Below, in pieces: positions 1-11,425 of a DNA stretch of 64,000 nucleotides. Within the stretch, counting starts at the first letter, position 1. Every line of letters starts with the position of its first letter. Location of the stretch: NCBI GenBank assembly GCA_030267565.1, contig BRXU01000009.1:1200001-1264000 (forward strand), given 5' to 3'. Made by a program: the position numbers and the translations under genes. This DNA comes from Pleodorina starrii. Lineage: Eukaryota; Chlorophyta; Chlorophyceae; Chlamydomonadales; Volvocaceae. The notes under the pieces are model-generated. The model was not told where the DNA came from. It did no database searches and saw only the letters and a program-made list of their open reading frames with translations.

Positions 1-1701
1 TATTGCAGTGCATTGGTGACCAGCGTCACCATGGGAGACGTCAGCGGCTCGCCGTGGTAGGTGATGAAGAACTCGTCCTTCGCCTGGGTCCCCTCCGTGT
101 CGATCTCCGCCGACACGACGTTGAGGTTGATGTCCTTGAGCACACGGACAATATCCACCTGCGACAGACATACGGACAAGGTTACCGACGGACATGTCAT
201 GGTGATCTCTTTGAGCGACAAGTGGTGACATGCACCCTTTCGGCAAGTTCATTGCATTATCTGTAAACGCCTGACACCGTCCAGGTTCTTAATGCAGCAT
301 CGGACGGTGGAATACGTGTACTTCAGCTGCACCTCGCGATAAAGGGGCCTTTTGGTCTTGTACCACTTGTCTGAATACGCAGACATCCACGCGTCTCACC
401 AGCAGTCCTGGCCGGTCGCTCGTCGAAATCTTGAGCACAGAGCACGACCCGTTGGAAGCCTCCACCACTTCGATTGTGGTCTGGACCACCCGGCGACGGG
501 TGCCCAGCACCTTGTTTGAGTCCGCATCAGTGGACTTGGCGCCCACGGACAGGGCCTCGCCCACCTCCTAAGGAAGAATGAACATGGTCGGCAAACGAAG
601 GAGCTGCTCAACACGTGTGTCAGCCCGTTCGTGTGCGCCGCCTCTGTGTCCTTGGCGGCAACCTAGTAACTTCAGGTGCGGAAATGGCGCGCGACTGTCC
701 CAGCCCCCAGTCAAGGCCCAATGCCCGATGACTCGCACTGGGGCCCACGCTACGCAATTTAGTGAATTTCCGCTGCGCAAAACCCAGGCGTTAAGCAGGG
801 ATACCTGCGCGCCTGCAGGCTTAAGGAACGCCAATAGCTAGATGGCTCACAATACATTGCGCCAGAAACTGGATAGTATGCTCCGTAATGATGGCAACTC
901 CTTAGTATGATGAAAGCGCCAGTACATGCATCCTTTCATGCGGGCGAGTGTGCTCGTCCCGACCCACGGTACACCCGGACCCGCGTTAGCCCCCCGCCCT
1001 GCAGCTCACCGGGAACTTCGCCACCAAGCTGTTGAGCACAGTCATGCGAATGTCTTCCAAGCGCGCGGACTTGACAATCTTCTCGCTAGTATCCGCATCG
1101 GTAATGTAGAAGGTCGTTCCGGCAGTGTTCACTTTCGCGCGACGAATATTCAAGCCCAGGTTCTTCAGCGCGGTAATCTGAAGCACAAATTTGTTCAACA
1201 TTCAAGGGGTTCAATTCGGGAGATAAGCAAACCTCGGCTTCCAAAGGCAACCCAGCGTTCATGCTCACCGCATCCAGCAGCTCGCCGGTCTTCTCCCCAT
1301 ACTCCACCGTCAGGATCGTTGCAAACGGATCCCGGACATTGTCAATCTTCACCGTGGGCATCGGGCCCGTTATCGTAGCGCCACCCGAAGCCCTGCGAAA
1401 GAGTCAGACTCAGCTGACGCCCCGTAAGCCAGCGCGGCCAACCACCGCTTACCTGCACACCATGACCTTCCGAGAGGCTCCCGTTGCGCAGGCATTGGAC
1501 AAACGTACCGCCCTGGGTAGGGGAAGGAAAAAGGTAACTTTTGGGCCGCCGGAGCCTGCCCCTTTCCCGATCGTCCTTGACGGACCTGTTCACAGGAACT
1601 CCGCGAATCGCAAGAGACATTGGCCTCATGTTAGGGCACGCGTCTACGGAAGCCGTAATGCAAGAGCGGAGGGTAGAGCGGGAAGCGAGACTATGAGCCA
1701 T
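1..1701 (-). CDS. Plastid ACT-domain repeat protein, ACR11/ACR12-like (3' end outside window)
   Basis: Six exons on the minus strand: 1701-1586, 1512-1453, 1392-1269, 1177-1010, 567-400 and 158 to the window edge. All phases agree and give 264 residues plus an unfinished last exon. Residues 1 to about 60 are Ser/Arg/Ala-rich without acids at the start and end in VMVCRASGG, a typical chloroplast transit peptide. The first ACT domain starts near residue 70 (MPTVKIDNVRDPFATI) and continues through ALKNLGLNIRRAKVNTAG. A linker with GEALSVGAK leads to the second ACT domain (SVLKISTSDRPGLL, then VDIVRVLKDINLNVVSAEID). Spacing and motifs match plant ACR11/ACR12, plastid ACT-repeat proteins that bind amino acids; Arabidopsis ACR11 is reported to act on plastid glutamine synthetase. 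That role is inferred here. The 5' exon was chosen because a pyrimidine-rich acceptor and phase 2 junctions join it without a stop. Confidence 0.88.
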
Positions 1702-2840
1702 TGTAACACGTGTCTCGGTCAAGGCTGGCACGAAAGTACACAAGTAAGTTCTGGCGTCGAGGCTACAAATCAGTGCGCTGATGAACGAAATTTGATGAGG
1801 CAAAGATCGAGTTGAGTTCGAATAAAGAAGTGCTGACATGGAGAATTGTACGGCCGTGGCGCTTGTACTCTGTCTCACTCAGCGTGAGGGAAAGCCTTGT
1901 TCAAATATGCTGGTTGTAAACTGGACCTATTCTGAAACCATAACCAGGCCCATCGGGGTCCGGGAAGCCGTCTGCCTTCGCGCAGCATAGATAGAGCGAC
2001 CAGAACCTTGTTCCACGTGTTCGCTTTCTAGATTGCATGCTTTCCTGCAGGGGCATCGAGTTTGGACCGTGTTGCGGCTTTGTTCCGGCAATGTGCGTTA
2101 GGGTTTCGAAAGGCGGCCTACGTTTTGGGGAAAGCCCACGTGCTGATGGCGTCCGGAGGGAAATAACTCATTCCCAGCTGCCTCGTTCATTGGCCTCCGT
2201 ACCACCAAACTTGTACCCGGCAATCGCCACCATCAGTTCTGAGTGAAACGTGCGGCGTCCACTGGCCTGGAAGTTCACCGACGGACGTTGTGTGCGCAAC
2301 ATGGGTGCGCAACATTGTCCGCGCCTCTCCAATAGAGGCGCAGCAGAGCCCGGCAAGTAGCATAACATCTCGCGCTGACGTGCCGCGTTTCAGGTTCCGC
2401 AGTGTGCATTAACAGTCGACCACCCTCCATGATTTCCGGACGGTAGCGTGCTGGCGAGACGCATTTTCCAGATCCAGCTGCCCATCCGACATGTACTCAG
2501 GCGCCCCCCCCCCCACACATATACCAACACCACCTTTAATCTATGAACGCTGCTCTACGCCGGTCTCTCTTCCCTTCGTACCGCCCTCCACGCCGTTCCT
2601 ACCTAACATAACGAACAGCTACAGAACACCATCCTGCGCTCGACGGTTTTGTGGTCGAAGGCACAGCAGCAGGCGCGCAGCGCGCGTTGCTCGAAAACCG
2701 CGTGCGGCTCCGCCGGAGTGCACAAGTGCATAAAAAGTATTAGAGCCAAGGATCTGCCCTGCATAGCCCTCATAACGGGTTTATGGCGGACCCATCCCGG
2801 CGTGCCGACGACCCGGGTGTCAGCTCAAGCCCGCGTGCAT
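1702..2840. other. Intergenic stretch, no gene recognised
   Basis: This lies between the start of the ACT-domain gene and the 3' end of elongin C. It must hold the ACT-gene promoter and the elongin C 3' UTR. It has a 10-base C run near 2502-2511 and several AT-richer patches. No ORF has a protein-like composition and no TGTAA signal for elongin C was found. Confidence 0.5.
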
Positions 2841-3622
2841 TCAGGTATCCAGGAAGTTGGCCGCCATGAGAAGCTCCAGGGCAATCTCCGGGGCGACCTT
2901 GAACTCCGGAATGTTCTTCGTCGTTCTGCAGAATGCCGACACGAGGGTAAGCCCATGTCATGATCGACACCCAGCGGGCAATTTCCGTGGCGGTGATTAG
3001 GACTTGACTACCGGGGTTTGTGGCGCTGCCTCAAGCCTTGCGCGTTGTTGAATTCCATAGAGCCGTGGGCAGAGTGAACACCACACTCACACCGACACCA
3101 GGCACTCAATGAAACCAACCACACTACGGGCCCGGGCCGGCCTCACTTTTAACGCATGCGCTGGGCGCGCGTCGCGGCGTTATATGGCTGGCAACATGGG
3201 GACCATTGGGGACCATTGGCAACATTGGGACCGTGCCAAGCGGCACGGCAGGCACCCCTCCCCTCAAGGACACGTCCTGCACCCAAAAGCCTCCCCAGGG
3301 ACCTCTCCCCGATCCCTCCCCGCCGCGTAGCTTACGAGTTCTGGTAGCGAAGTTTGTAGTAGAAGTACTGGCACACTTTTTCCAGGATGGGTGTCGAAAT
3401 TTCGGGGAACTTGACCTCACCCAACTCCGTTTCCGTAAAGCTACCTGCCATTATGCAAACATCTGGTCTAAAATGTGCCCTGGAGACACGTAAGTAGCCC
3501 AATCCGGCCTCACCTTGCGAGCTGAGCATGTTCCGTATAGTGTTGGAGACACACGCAGCTTTGTAGTCTACGATGAACTCATAGCCTTCTGCCGACACAA
3601 GTTTCACGGTTTGCTTGGGCAT
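2841..3622 (-). CDS. ELOC: Elongin C (Skp1/BTB-fold adaptor)
   Basis: Three exons: 3622-3514, 3444-3336 and 2925-2841 (stop TGA 2843-2841). They give a 100-residue protein; animal elongin C is about 112. The start is ATG with [20 protein letters not shown]. Exon 2 supplies [16 protein letters not shown], then [15 protein letters not shown]. Exon 3 ends with the family signature [20 protein letters not shown] and LDT. Both introns interrupt codons (phases 1 and 2) and rebuild Gly and Ser exactly as the family requires. Elongin C is a Skp1-fold protein that pairs with elongin B. It serves as the adaptor in Cullin2/5-type ubiquitin ligases and in the elongin transcription factor. Which role it has here cannot be told from the sequence. 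It is divergently arranged with the Bax inhibitor gene. Confidence 0.95.
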
Positions 3623-4071
3623 CCTTCCGCGACCTATGTATCCTATGTGCGGACTTTATCCCGCGCCCGGACTTCTATGTGCTAACAAAGCCTAGGCTAG
3701 TGAGGGTAATTTGGAGTAGTGCGGGTGATGCTTGTTAAAATTAATACATGAGCCTGGGGCAGGGCAGGGCTCTCAGATGTCACACGTTCACACCACTTGT
3801 CGCCGCCTTTAAAGGAAAAAATTCAGAACACTCGAAGCTAGGGATTGCCCGAACATCAACCAATGTTCCCTGAGGCATATGGAACGTATCATACAAGAGG
3901 ACACGCAGTTTGTAGTACGACCGTTCGGACAGTTTCGTCCACCGTCTTCATAAGCCCACGATCACAAGTATTTTTGAGAAACCGTAGACCATCTGCATGC
4001 TGCAACTCCTTAATAGTATTTGAGGCAACTCGTCTCCCTAATCGCTCTTCAACCGAAACAGCACTGAGAAA
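3623..4071. promoter_or_regulatory. Shared head-to-head promoter region, elongin C / Bax inhibitor-1
   Basis: Only 449 bp separate the two start codons, which point away from each other, so both 5' UTRs and core promoters lie here. The stretch is richer in A/T than the genes around it. No convincing TATA box stands at a standard distance on either side. A bidirectional promoter is an inference from the spacing. Confidence 0.5.
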
Positions 4072-6014
4072 ATGGATGCCGTGGAGCGTCTTATCGGACG
4101 ACGCTGGGAGGGCGTCACCTTGAACACGTTTCTTAAATTCGGCCATTTGTGAGTCCACCGGTCCCGATGTGACCCGGGTTGCAGCGTGCAAACTGACCAT
4201 GGAATCCGCATCTGCCTGCACAGGGACCGCCCAGTCCAGAGGCACCTCCAGCGCGTGTACGCCACGCTCGGAGTTGCGCTGACAATTTCGGCACTTGGCT
4301 GTCTGGCTGACCTGCACTATGGCATTGCGGGCATCCTCACCTACCTGGCAGGGTTTGGGTGCCTCCTGGGTATCACCCTGACCCCAGCCAACCCTAGCAA
4401 CCTGGTAAGTAGTCAGGGCAACTCGCTTTCACGATTTTGCAAAACTTGAGTCAGCAAATTGTGTTGCCTGGTGGTGTTGTGGTAGCGTAGTCCATGGCCC
4501 CAGGCCCCACAGCAGTCGGTTGAGTGCACCTCATGCGGCCGTTAGGCCCGCGACCGAATGCAGCCGCTGGTTACTGCACTTGCCTTGTATTGCGTATGGG
4601 TGAGACTCGGAGCCTTGGAGTGATATATGTTAAATTGTGGCAGTGTTTGTGTGCCCCCCAAGGGCTTTTCCGTGAAGCGTTGCGCTGCTCTACCCATAAC
4701 AGCTTACACCTATGCTCACCTGCAGAACAAGCGCTACGCGATGCTGGCGGGCTTCGCCTTTTGCCAGGGCGCTGCGCTAGGGAAGCTGGTCGACGTGGCC
4801 CTGGATGTTGACCCGGGGTGAGCTTACGCTAGCGTGCAACAGGGGGGAACATCAGCCAGTGGGCTTTGAAAGTTCTACTTTGCTTGCGGATTGTTTCACC
4901 TATGTGGCGCGTGGACTCGTGGGTTAAGAACAGGCGGGGGCCACGTTGGGCTATGCACCCGTAATCGTACACTGAAGTGGGGTAATTCGGTTTGTTTGGT
5001 TGCTATGGTCATCATTGCGCCACGAGCTTCCCATTTCACCAATGCCAAAACGCTTCACTTCGATGATAATCCCTTGTTTCCCACTTGTTCCTCCCCTCTC
5101 AGCATCGTCCTCACCGCCTTTCTGGGCACCGCGACCGTCTTTGTGAGCTTCACGTTGGCGGCGCTGATTTCCGCGCGCCGGAGCTTCCTCTTCCTGGGCG
5201 GCTGGCTGGCGTCCGCAGTGACTGGCCTGATGGTGCTACGTCTCAGCTCCTGGCTGCTGGGCGCCCGAATGCTGGTGTTCCAGGTCGAGGTTTACTTCGG
5301 CCTGCTGGCGTTTGCGCTCTACGTACTGCTGGACACGCAGGTGGGGGGCATGTGGGCCGGGCTATAACCACGGTTGCAGGGGAAGGGGCCAATCGGTGGG
5401 TGATGTATGGTAGGCTGGGTGTGAAAGCCAGCCCGAGACGGATGGGTGACAGTTGTTAGGGCGCAGGGGACGTTTGCACCCGGTTGCGCGGTGATGTGGA
5501 TACCGGTGGTAGTTGTAGGAAGCGCGCGTCGCGGCCCTGGGAAGTGGTGACTTCTGTGGGTCATAACGCGGCGTTTGTTTTCCTGAGCGCCTCTGAGACA
5601 GGGTGCATGTACTGTGTCGGTTCCTGCTTCCCAAATGCGCAAACGGCGCGAGATTGCGCTTGAGGTCCGCCAGCACCTGTCCCGGTGGTTGCGCCATGTG
5701 AATTGAGAAGTCTTACCAGCGGCAATGCGCCTGGCTTTCCACGTTGTGCATTTGCCGTTTAAGTTTTCAGGCATTTGCGTGCCGTCGAGCTGACGCCTCT
5801 GCCCGCTTTTTCTCCGCGGCCGCTCCCAACTGGCCCGCAGCTCATCGTGGAGAAGGCGGCTGCGGGCTACACCGACCCCATCAAGGCGGCGCTAGACCTC
5901 CTGGTGGACATTCTGGCCATCTTTGCGCGCGTCCTCGTCATCCTGCTCCAGAAGCAGGCGCAGCGCCAGCAGCGCGAGGCCAACAGGCGCGGCAACGAGA
6001 AGAAGCGCCGCTGA
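4072..6014 (+). CDS. BI-1: Bax inhibitor-1 (TMBIM6-type ER membrane protein)
   Basis: Five exons: 4072-4148, 4224-4404, 4726-4817, 5103-5340 and 5841-6014. They give 253 residues, close to plant BI-1 (about 247). The protein starts MDAVERLIGRRWEGVTLNTF and continues with the family core VQRHLQRVYATLGVALTISA. After that come hydrophobic segments including GILTYLAGFGCLLGITL, YAMLAGFAFCQGAALG, VLTAFLGTATVFVSF, SFLFLGGWLASAVTGLM and YFGLLAFALYVLLDTQ, the last being the diagnostic BI-1 motif. The final exon carries DPIKAALDLLVDILAIFARV and ends in a basic tail with EKKRR, as in plant and animal BI-1. BI-1 is a multi-pass ER protein that affects Ca2+ leak and suppresses cell death and ER stress. 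All four introns keep phase. Confidence 0.95.
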
Positions 6015-6309
6015 GGCAGTACTAAAGTAAATGGCTGGATCTTCTCATGGTTTAGGATTGGATTGGGCCGGGGTCGAGTGGAAAGCAGTAGGCACACTGC
6101 TGAACGCGATTCTTGCTGCGATTGAGCCTGTTTGTTCTTTTCTCGTGGTCTAGGTAATCGGCTCAATTCCCACGTGTTCGCTCGTTCTTGCGCATGTTGG
6201 TTGTGTGTTTGCACATGGAGCGTAGTTGCAGATCAAAAACACGTAGCCGGAGCTGTTACATTGGCTACTGACCGCGTGTCCACACAGACCGGATGTGCAG
6301 TGCACACGA

Positions 6310-6314
6310 TGTAA
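6310..6314 (+). terminator. Candidate polyadenylation signal TGTAA for BI-1
   Basis: TGTAA, the usual green-algal polyadenylation element, lies 296 bases after the BI-1 stop codon on the coding strand. The distance is normal for an algal 3' UTR. A five-base motif is weak evidence by itself. Confidence 0.35.
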
Positions 6315-7485
6315 TCCAGGCTCGATCTTTGGCGCCGACAGGCATCGTTGGGACCGGGCTCGTGGTTTCGCTGTGTTGGGGATGCCTCACCGTTCGGGAG
6401 ACACAGTTGTCGAGTTGAGTTGCCGCGTGTCTGGGTGGGGTTGTGCGCGGGTGGACACCTCGCCACCGACGTCCGCGGCCCTAATTCAGGTCGCGGTAAG
6501 GGGAGAGCCTTCAGACATCTTTCCGTTTCCCGTATGGGGACTGGTCGCTGAGTTCATGAGCCGCCCGCCAGTGGTCGTACCTCTGTTGACCTGCAGGTCG
6601 TTTGGTAGTAGCCGCTGGTTAGGTAGCCCTGGTTGGCTCATTTCCCCTAAATGGTCTTTTTTCCTTTGCCGCGGATGCCCGCTATCCGGGGTTGGCCAGT
6701 GGCTGTCCGGGTAGCGTCTCTGGTCGCTTGGGACCGTCGCCACGGTTTGGGGCTTGGGCCGCGACAGTGTCAGGTGGGGTATGCACCGGTCATCTTCTGG
6801 GTCCACTGTAGGACAATTGATACATCACTTACTATCGCAAGTCCGAGTTTGCGGGATCTGCGGGCACCAGGTGACACATATCTTTTGGTGAGTTGTGCAC
6901 CCCATTTCCATGATTTCGATGTTGCAAACCTTTGTTATGACCGGTGCCCCCGACGACATGCGGCAGGTGAGTGTGCTTGCTGCACCGTCGTTGTTCTTGC
7001 ACGCGTGTTTCTCGCCCATTCGACACCTTGCTCGGGGGTTCGCTCACGCATGTTGATGCCGGGTACGTGAGGTTGGTTTCGTCGGTCCAGTTCATACATA
7101 CACGTTGTAACCCTTCCGGAACTACACCGCATGGCCAGGCTGTCCGCTGGCTGTCTTTCGGGGCCATCGGAGCAAGGGACAGCTGCGTGATGTGAGCGAG
7201 GGAAACCTTTGGATTAGCTTGAGAAAAAGGGATGGGGGGGCCTCACAAAGGCTCGTGACGCCAGGTCGACTCGAAGCGTGGCTGCAACGACAACAGCGAC
7301 GACGAGTTGGCCCGCTGGCTCGAAGGGTCTGGAGCCCACTGTGATAATAGCACGGGTGGCGAAAAACTTCTGGGGTAATTTCAACAAGATATTGGCGATC
7401 ACGGATATACAGGCTGTCTTCTCGGGTTATCTCGTCTTCGGGTCAGGACGCGCGGCCATTCTCGGGACTTCTGGGGGCGGTGGGG

Positions 7486-7513
7486 TTCCAGTTGCAGCCC
7501 GCGAGTTGCTGTC
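7486..7513 (+). repeat. 28-bp direct repeat, copy 1
   Basis: This stretch is the same as 8793-8820 except for one base; the shared core is GCAGCCCGCGAGTTGCTGTC. The flanks differ, so it is a short dispersed fragment and not a tandem duplication. Confidence 0.6.
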
Positions 7514-8792
7514 AGGTCTCTTGGCGGGCCCTTTTGAGGGTGGCCGCGTCCCGTCGCCATTAGGGAGCCTCCTGGCACAGTTCCCCGTGGTCGTGGTTTT
7601 TGGGCGGGGCCCCAGCACTTTCGTTTGCATTGCCGGTGACAAAGCCTTGGCACACTTCGTTGCACAGCTATGAGGGGGCTCTCAGGTTTTGAAAGTTTTG
7701 ACTCTGGTGAATGACGGAAGGCTAGAGTAGAGTTCAACTTGGTAACGGGTAACCTTGGTTGCGTCCCTTCCCCTCTTTCCACTACCAAGAGAAGAGTTTT
7801 CTACACCGTACATCAGATGGGCTCATCGATCAGGCGCGGTGGGCCGGTTCGGGACTGTCGTGGTTCGTTTCGTTTTTGCTACTGGCGGGTGGATGACCTC
7901 GAGCGGATGATTCATGAGGTGAAGGATCTCCGTTGGTGGACCCGTCCCCCTCCCCGGGAGCCCTATGTGCATCTTGGGCCTGTGTATGTTGGTCTCTTGT
8001 AACAGTTCTCGCCATTTGCATGTTTGGTGTCATCGCGAGTTCGACGGCCTGGCTTTAGCTCATTTTCTTTCGCGCGTAGGAAGAGGGCAACTAAACTTAG
8101 GTAATGCACGGAGCGAAGTGCCGAGGGATGCAGCATCCCGACCAATGGAGCGACTTGCGTACCGCACCGCAGGTTAACAGGTTAGGCTGTAGGCAGGCCA
8201 GCCGTAATCGTATAGCTTCGGCACACATCAAGCACTGAGTCAAAGCATCCCAACCTCAGCATTCTGGCCGCACGCAGGCCAGCCCTCCGAACGACCCGCC
8301 CGGGGCCCGTACGGCAGCGTCGCTGTCGGCGAGGATCGGCGTTTGATTGGGGCCATGCCTCTAGGTGGTACAAGTGCAAGGGGCTGCGCGGTGCCATGCA
8401 CTAACGATTCATATGGGTCCGCTGTAGACGCCTCATTCATGACGAGCGCCCGGCGCGGCTGCTGAGGGTGGCCACTGGCTTCACGAGCGGCAGGCATGTG
8501 CGCGTGGCGCTGTCTGCTGCTGTCACGGCTCGGCCCGCGACGGAATCCTAGCGTGGACATGTTTCCTTTGCTGCCTATCAACGGTATGCGCCGGTGATCC
8601 ATTTGCGTCTACTGGAGGACAGTTCATTAAGTGTTATGATTTGCCCGGCCACCGAGAACAGTTCCTGAGGTTCATTTAGATGAATCATTTAGGTCGGCTG
8701 CTATACATTTAAGGTTGTCACACTTCCGACATTACCGCGCACTGGAAAGGTTTTAGAGGCACACCACACTGCGTAGGCTTTAACAGGTGTTT

Positions 8793-8820
8793 TTCCAGGT
8801 GCAGCCCGCGAGTTGCTGTC
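8793..8820 (+). repeat. 28-bp direct repeat, copy 2
   Basis: Second copy of the 28-bp segment at 7486-7513, with one mismatch seven bases from its left end. Function unknown. Confidence 0.6.
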
Positions 8821-9150
8821 CACCAGGGACCCCCAATGGCGTCGGGTTCCGGGACTTTATCGCTACGCCATCCCTACTCCTAATTCTTTCTTTTTCATTA
8901 GTATACAGGACTTTGGGACGAAACGACAAGTCCAGGTGCATGTATACGCATGAACACCTCAGTGCAGAGCGCAGAGACGCAGGTCGTATGGTTCTCAATT
9001 CAGCTGTCTACGTACTTATCATTGCGTTTGTGCCCGCCTCACCCGCTACTTGCACCTCCTTGCACCTGTGGTATAAATACACCTGCCCAGCACTTCCTTC
9101 GCCGCTCTACACGTTGCATTACCGCTTCACATCCAGCCGTGAGCCTAACA

Positions 9151-9657
9151 TCACACAGCAACATTTCGCCACCCGGCACCGTTGCCGTCGCCGCGTGTCG
9201 CCTCCAGCGCGGCAGCGGCTGCCCCGCTGCCCGCCGCCGCGGCCGCCTTGGCGGTGGCGAAGGTGCCGGCCGCATTCGCCGCCACGGCAGCGGTCACCGC
9301 CGCTGCCGCCGCGGACGCTGGGTCGGGCTTGACCTTGCCTCCCGCCGACCCCTCCTGCAGTCCCCGAGCCGACGCCCGCATCGCCGCCTGCACCGACTTG
9401 GCCACTGACAGAATAGCGCCCCCGCTCCCTGCACCGCCTGCTGCTCGCCGTCGGGCTTGCCGCTGGGCGGCGCCCTGGGGGCGGACGCCGCCGCCTATCG
9501 GCTCCGCCTCCGAGCTGTCTACCAGCAGCTCCTCCGGCCGCACGCCCCACAGTAGCAGCGTGGCCCCCTGCGCCCCCGCCATCACCCGCAGCTCCCTCTG
9601 CGCCACCAGCTCACCCTCGAAGTAGTCCGACACCCACACCATGACCGAGGGAGACAT
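9151..9657 (-). CDS. Possible hypothetical protein or terminal exon, Ala-rich
   Basis: A 168-residue ATG-started frame. Its first half looks like ordinary folded protein (MVWVSDYFEGELVAQRELRV, then ATLLLWGVRPEELLVD). It then becomes Ala/Gly-rich (TAAVAANAAGTFATAKAAAA) and ends GAGWRNVAV before the stop. I do not recognise a family. The opposite strand is also open because of the GC-rich composition, but that frame has no ATG start. The minus frame could be the last exon of a larger gene whose 5' part lies near 9.7-10.5 kb; I could not join exons confidently. Confidence 0.3.
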   Translation of the reverse strand: MSPSVMVWVSDYFEGELVAQRELRVMAGAQGATLLLWGVRPEELLVDSSEAEPIGGGVRPQGAAQRQARRRAAGGAGSGGAILSVAKSVQAAMRASARGLQEGSAGGKVKPDPASAAAAAVTAAVAANAAGTFATAKAAAAAGSGAAAAALEATRGDGNGAGWRNVAV

Positions 9658-10567
9658 GTGCTGCTCATGGGAGGACGCAACGAAGGGGCCGCCCGCGCCG
9701 CCGTCGCCGTCGGCGTCGGCGAGGGGCGCGGGCTCCAGGGAGCCCTGCGGCGGGGTGGGAAGGGAAGGGTGAGGGTTGGGAGAGGGAATTGGGTTAGGGA
9801 GGGGACGGGCGGGACGCGGGTAAACCCTTTACCCGACCAGACAAGCTCATACCTCGGACCTACAGCCCTGTCCGTGCACCTTGCAGCCCTGACAGCCTCA
9901 GTGGCGGATGCAGCTTCAGATGGGCCCTACGGTGACCCACGCCGCCACTCTCCCTCCACGCGGTAGCCCCCTGTGTGCACTGCCTTGAACCCACACGCAT
10001 GCCCCCGCTCCCGCCACAGAGAGACCGGCAACCCAGCCCCCCAAGCGGTACCAACAGACTCCCATCCCCGCCCCTCTCCCCGCACGACGCCACGACGATA
10101 CAGCCCTGCACAACACGCGTTATCCCTGCCCTGACAACCCGTGCCGTTCCCCCGAGAAACCCTGCCTTCATGCGCAATTACACGCCACCGTTCCGCCGTC
10201 GCTACTACTTCTGGCTGTGCTGTGCGGTTAGTATCCTCCTGTTCCTAACTTCTTACTCCTGGGTCCAGTGCATGGACACGCAACTGGCGCGCATGTCTGC
10301 CTCCTGCCCAAACCCGCCGTCAACCGTGGCGATAAGCACTATGTGGGAGGTGTAAGCGTTACGGGCCCAGACGCAGGAGTAGTGGGGCTTGCTGCTGACA
10401 CTCCATAGCAGCATCTGAATAACGCTACGCTGCCTTGGGCGAGCACACATGCACCACACCCCAGCAGCACGGCCAATTCCGGGATTGCCGCAGGCCCTTC
10501 TTGTTGGCACTACCGTAGAACTCCGGTACAGGGCAGTTCATGTATCAAGAAGCACAGAGTCGCACCT
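9658..10567. other. No gene recognised
   Basis: A GC- and C-rich stretch between two minus-strand ORFs. It should contain the promoter or 5' exons of the weak 9.2-9.7 kb ORF and the 3' UTR of the 285-residue ORF. TTACA near 10178 would read TGTAA on the minus strand, a possible poly(A) signal about 390 bases past that ORF's stop. Confidence 0.4.
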
Positions 10568-11425
10568 TCAAGAAGGGCAGTTAAGCCGTCGCGGAAGACT
10601 GGAAACGAACTCGTGTAGCTCTTCCCAGACGGGCTGCTCCTCCTGGGAGACGCCCATCAGGTAGTTCTGGCGGAACAAGTTGGGGTCCTGAGTGCGCAAC
10701 TTGTGCGCGGCGTCGTTGCCGAGCTCGAACGGCGTGTTGGACCCCTTTGGCAGAAGAGACAGGCATGAGATGGGCAACTTCTCCGCCTCGAACCACTGCA
10801 GGCCCTTCTCGTACACCTGGCGATACAGGTAATCACTCCACTGCTCCACCTTTCCGTCTGGGGACACCAGGCGCGGCCCAGCTGTGCGCAGCAGGAAGTC
10901 GTGCGCCTCTTCAATGAGGGACCGACGAAGGACCGCCGCGTAAGCCACGTTGCCTTGACGGAGGACGGTGACTTCGCAGTTCAGCCGCTCGAGTTCAAGG
11001 TCCTGCCGCTCGAGTTTTAGGTCCTGCCGCTTGAGCTTGTCGCAAACCATCCGCATCTGGTCCTGAAGCTCAGTCAGCAGAGCCCGGTCATCTGCACCTG
11101 CTTTCAGTGCGGGACCTAGGTCCGCGATGAGGACACCTGACTTCTCAGCGAAAGTCTCAAACGTCTCCGATTGAAGTTTCTCGAGCCCGATTTCAGAGGA
11201 ATCGCCAGAACTGCTTGTCCGTGCGAGCAGGGCCGCCTTCTCTACCACCGTAAGCGGCAATTTCAGCTCTGCGGCTAGAGTTTTTTGGATGGTGCTTTTA
11301 GTATTCTTGCTATTGAGGTGTGCCTTTTTACCTAGCGGTAGAGAAAGGAAGGACGGTATCGATATGTCACCAAAATCGCGGACAGTGGCTTCAAAAGGGA
11401 CCTGAAGCGCCTCATGAGGAGCCAT
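10568..11425 (-). CDS. Intronless orphan protein with coiled-coil heptads
   Basis: A single ATG-started frame of 285 residues in a less GC-rich setting, so its length is unlikely by chance. The N-terminus is MAPHEALQVPFEATVRDFGD, followed by a basic patch (LGKKAHLNSKNTKSTIQKTL). At about residues 115-160 there is a helical stretch with a repeated seven-residue phrase (KLERQDL, then RQDLELERLN), a typical coiled coil. The C-terminal third is mixed alpha (SLIEEAHDFLLRTAGPRLVS, QWSDYLYRQVYEKGLQWFEA) and ends PRRLNCPS. I recognise no catalytic motif or family. Lack of introns in a genome where neighbouring genes have many, and its place beside a large inverted repeat, suggest a retrocopy, an element-borne gene or a lineage-specific family. 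A TATA-like TTTATATT lies about 40 bases upstream of the ATG. Confidence 0.6.
   Translation of the reverse strand: MAPHEALQVPFEATVRDFGDISIPSFLSLPLGKKAHLNSKNTKSTIQKTLAAELKLPLTVVEKAALLARTSSSGDSSEIGLEKLQSETFETFAEKSGVLIADLGPALKAGADDRALLTELQDQMRMVCDKLKRQDLKLERQDLELERLNCEVTVLRQGNVAYAAVLRRSLIEEAHDFLLRTAGPRLVSPDGKVEQWSDYLYRQVYEKGLQWFEAEKLPISCLSLLPKGSNTPFELGNDAAHKLRTQDPNLFRQNYLMGVSQEEQPVWEELHEFVSSLPRRLNCPS

Larger units (their letters stand above)
6015..9150. other. Long stretch without a recognisable gene
   Basis: About 3.1 kb. It begins with the BI-1 3' UTR. The open frames in it are short, overlap on both strands and show no family motif. It contains an imperfect 28-bp direct repeat (7486-7513 and 8793-8820). 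A plus-strand TATAAATA lies near 9071-9078, with no convincing ATG-started plus-strand gene behind it. Confidence 0.5.

Noticed and set aside
9182..9625. Plus-strand Ala/Pro-rich frame after a TATAAATA
   Set aside because: No ATG start, and it is antisense to a more natural minus-strand frame.
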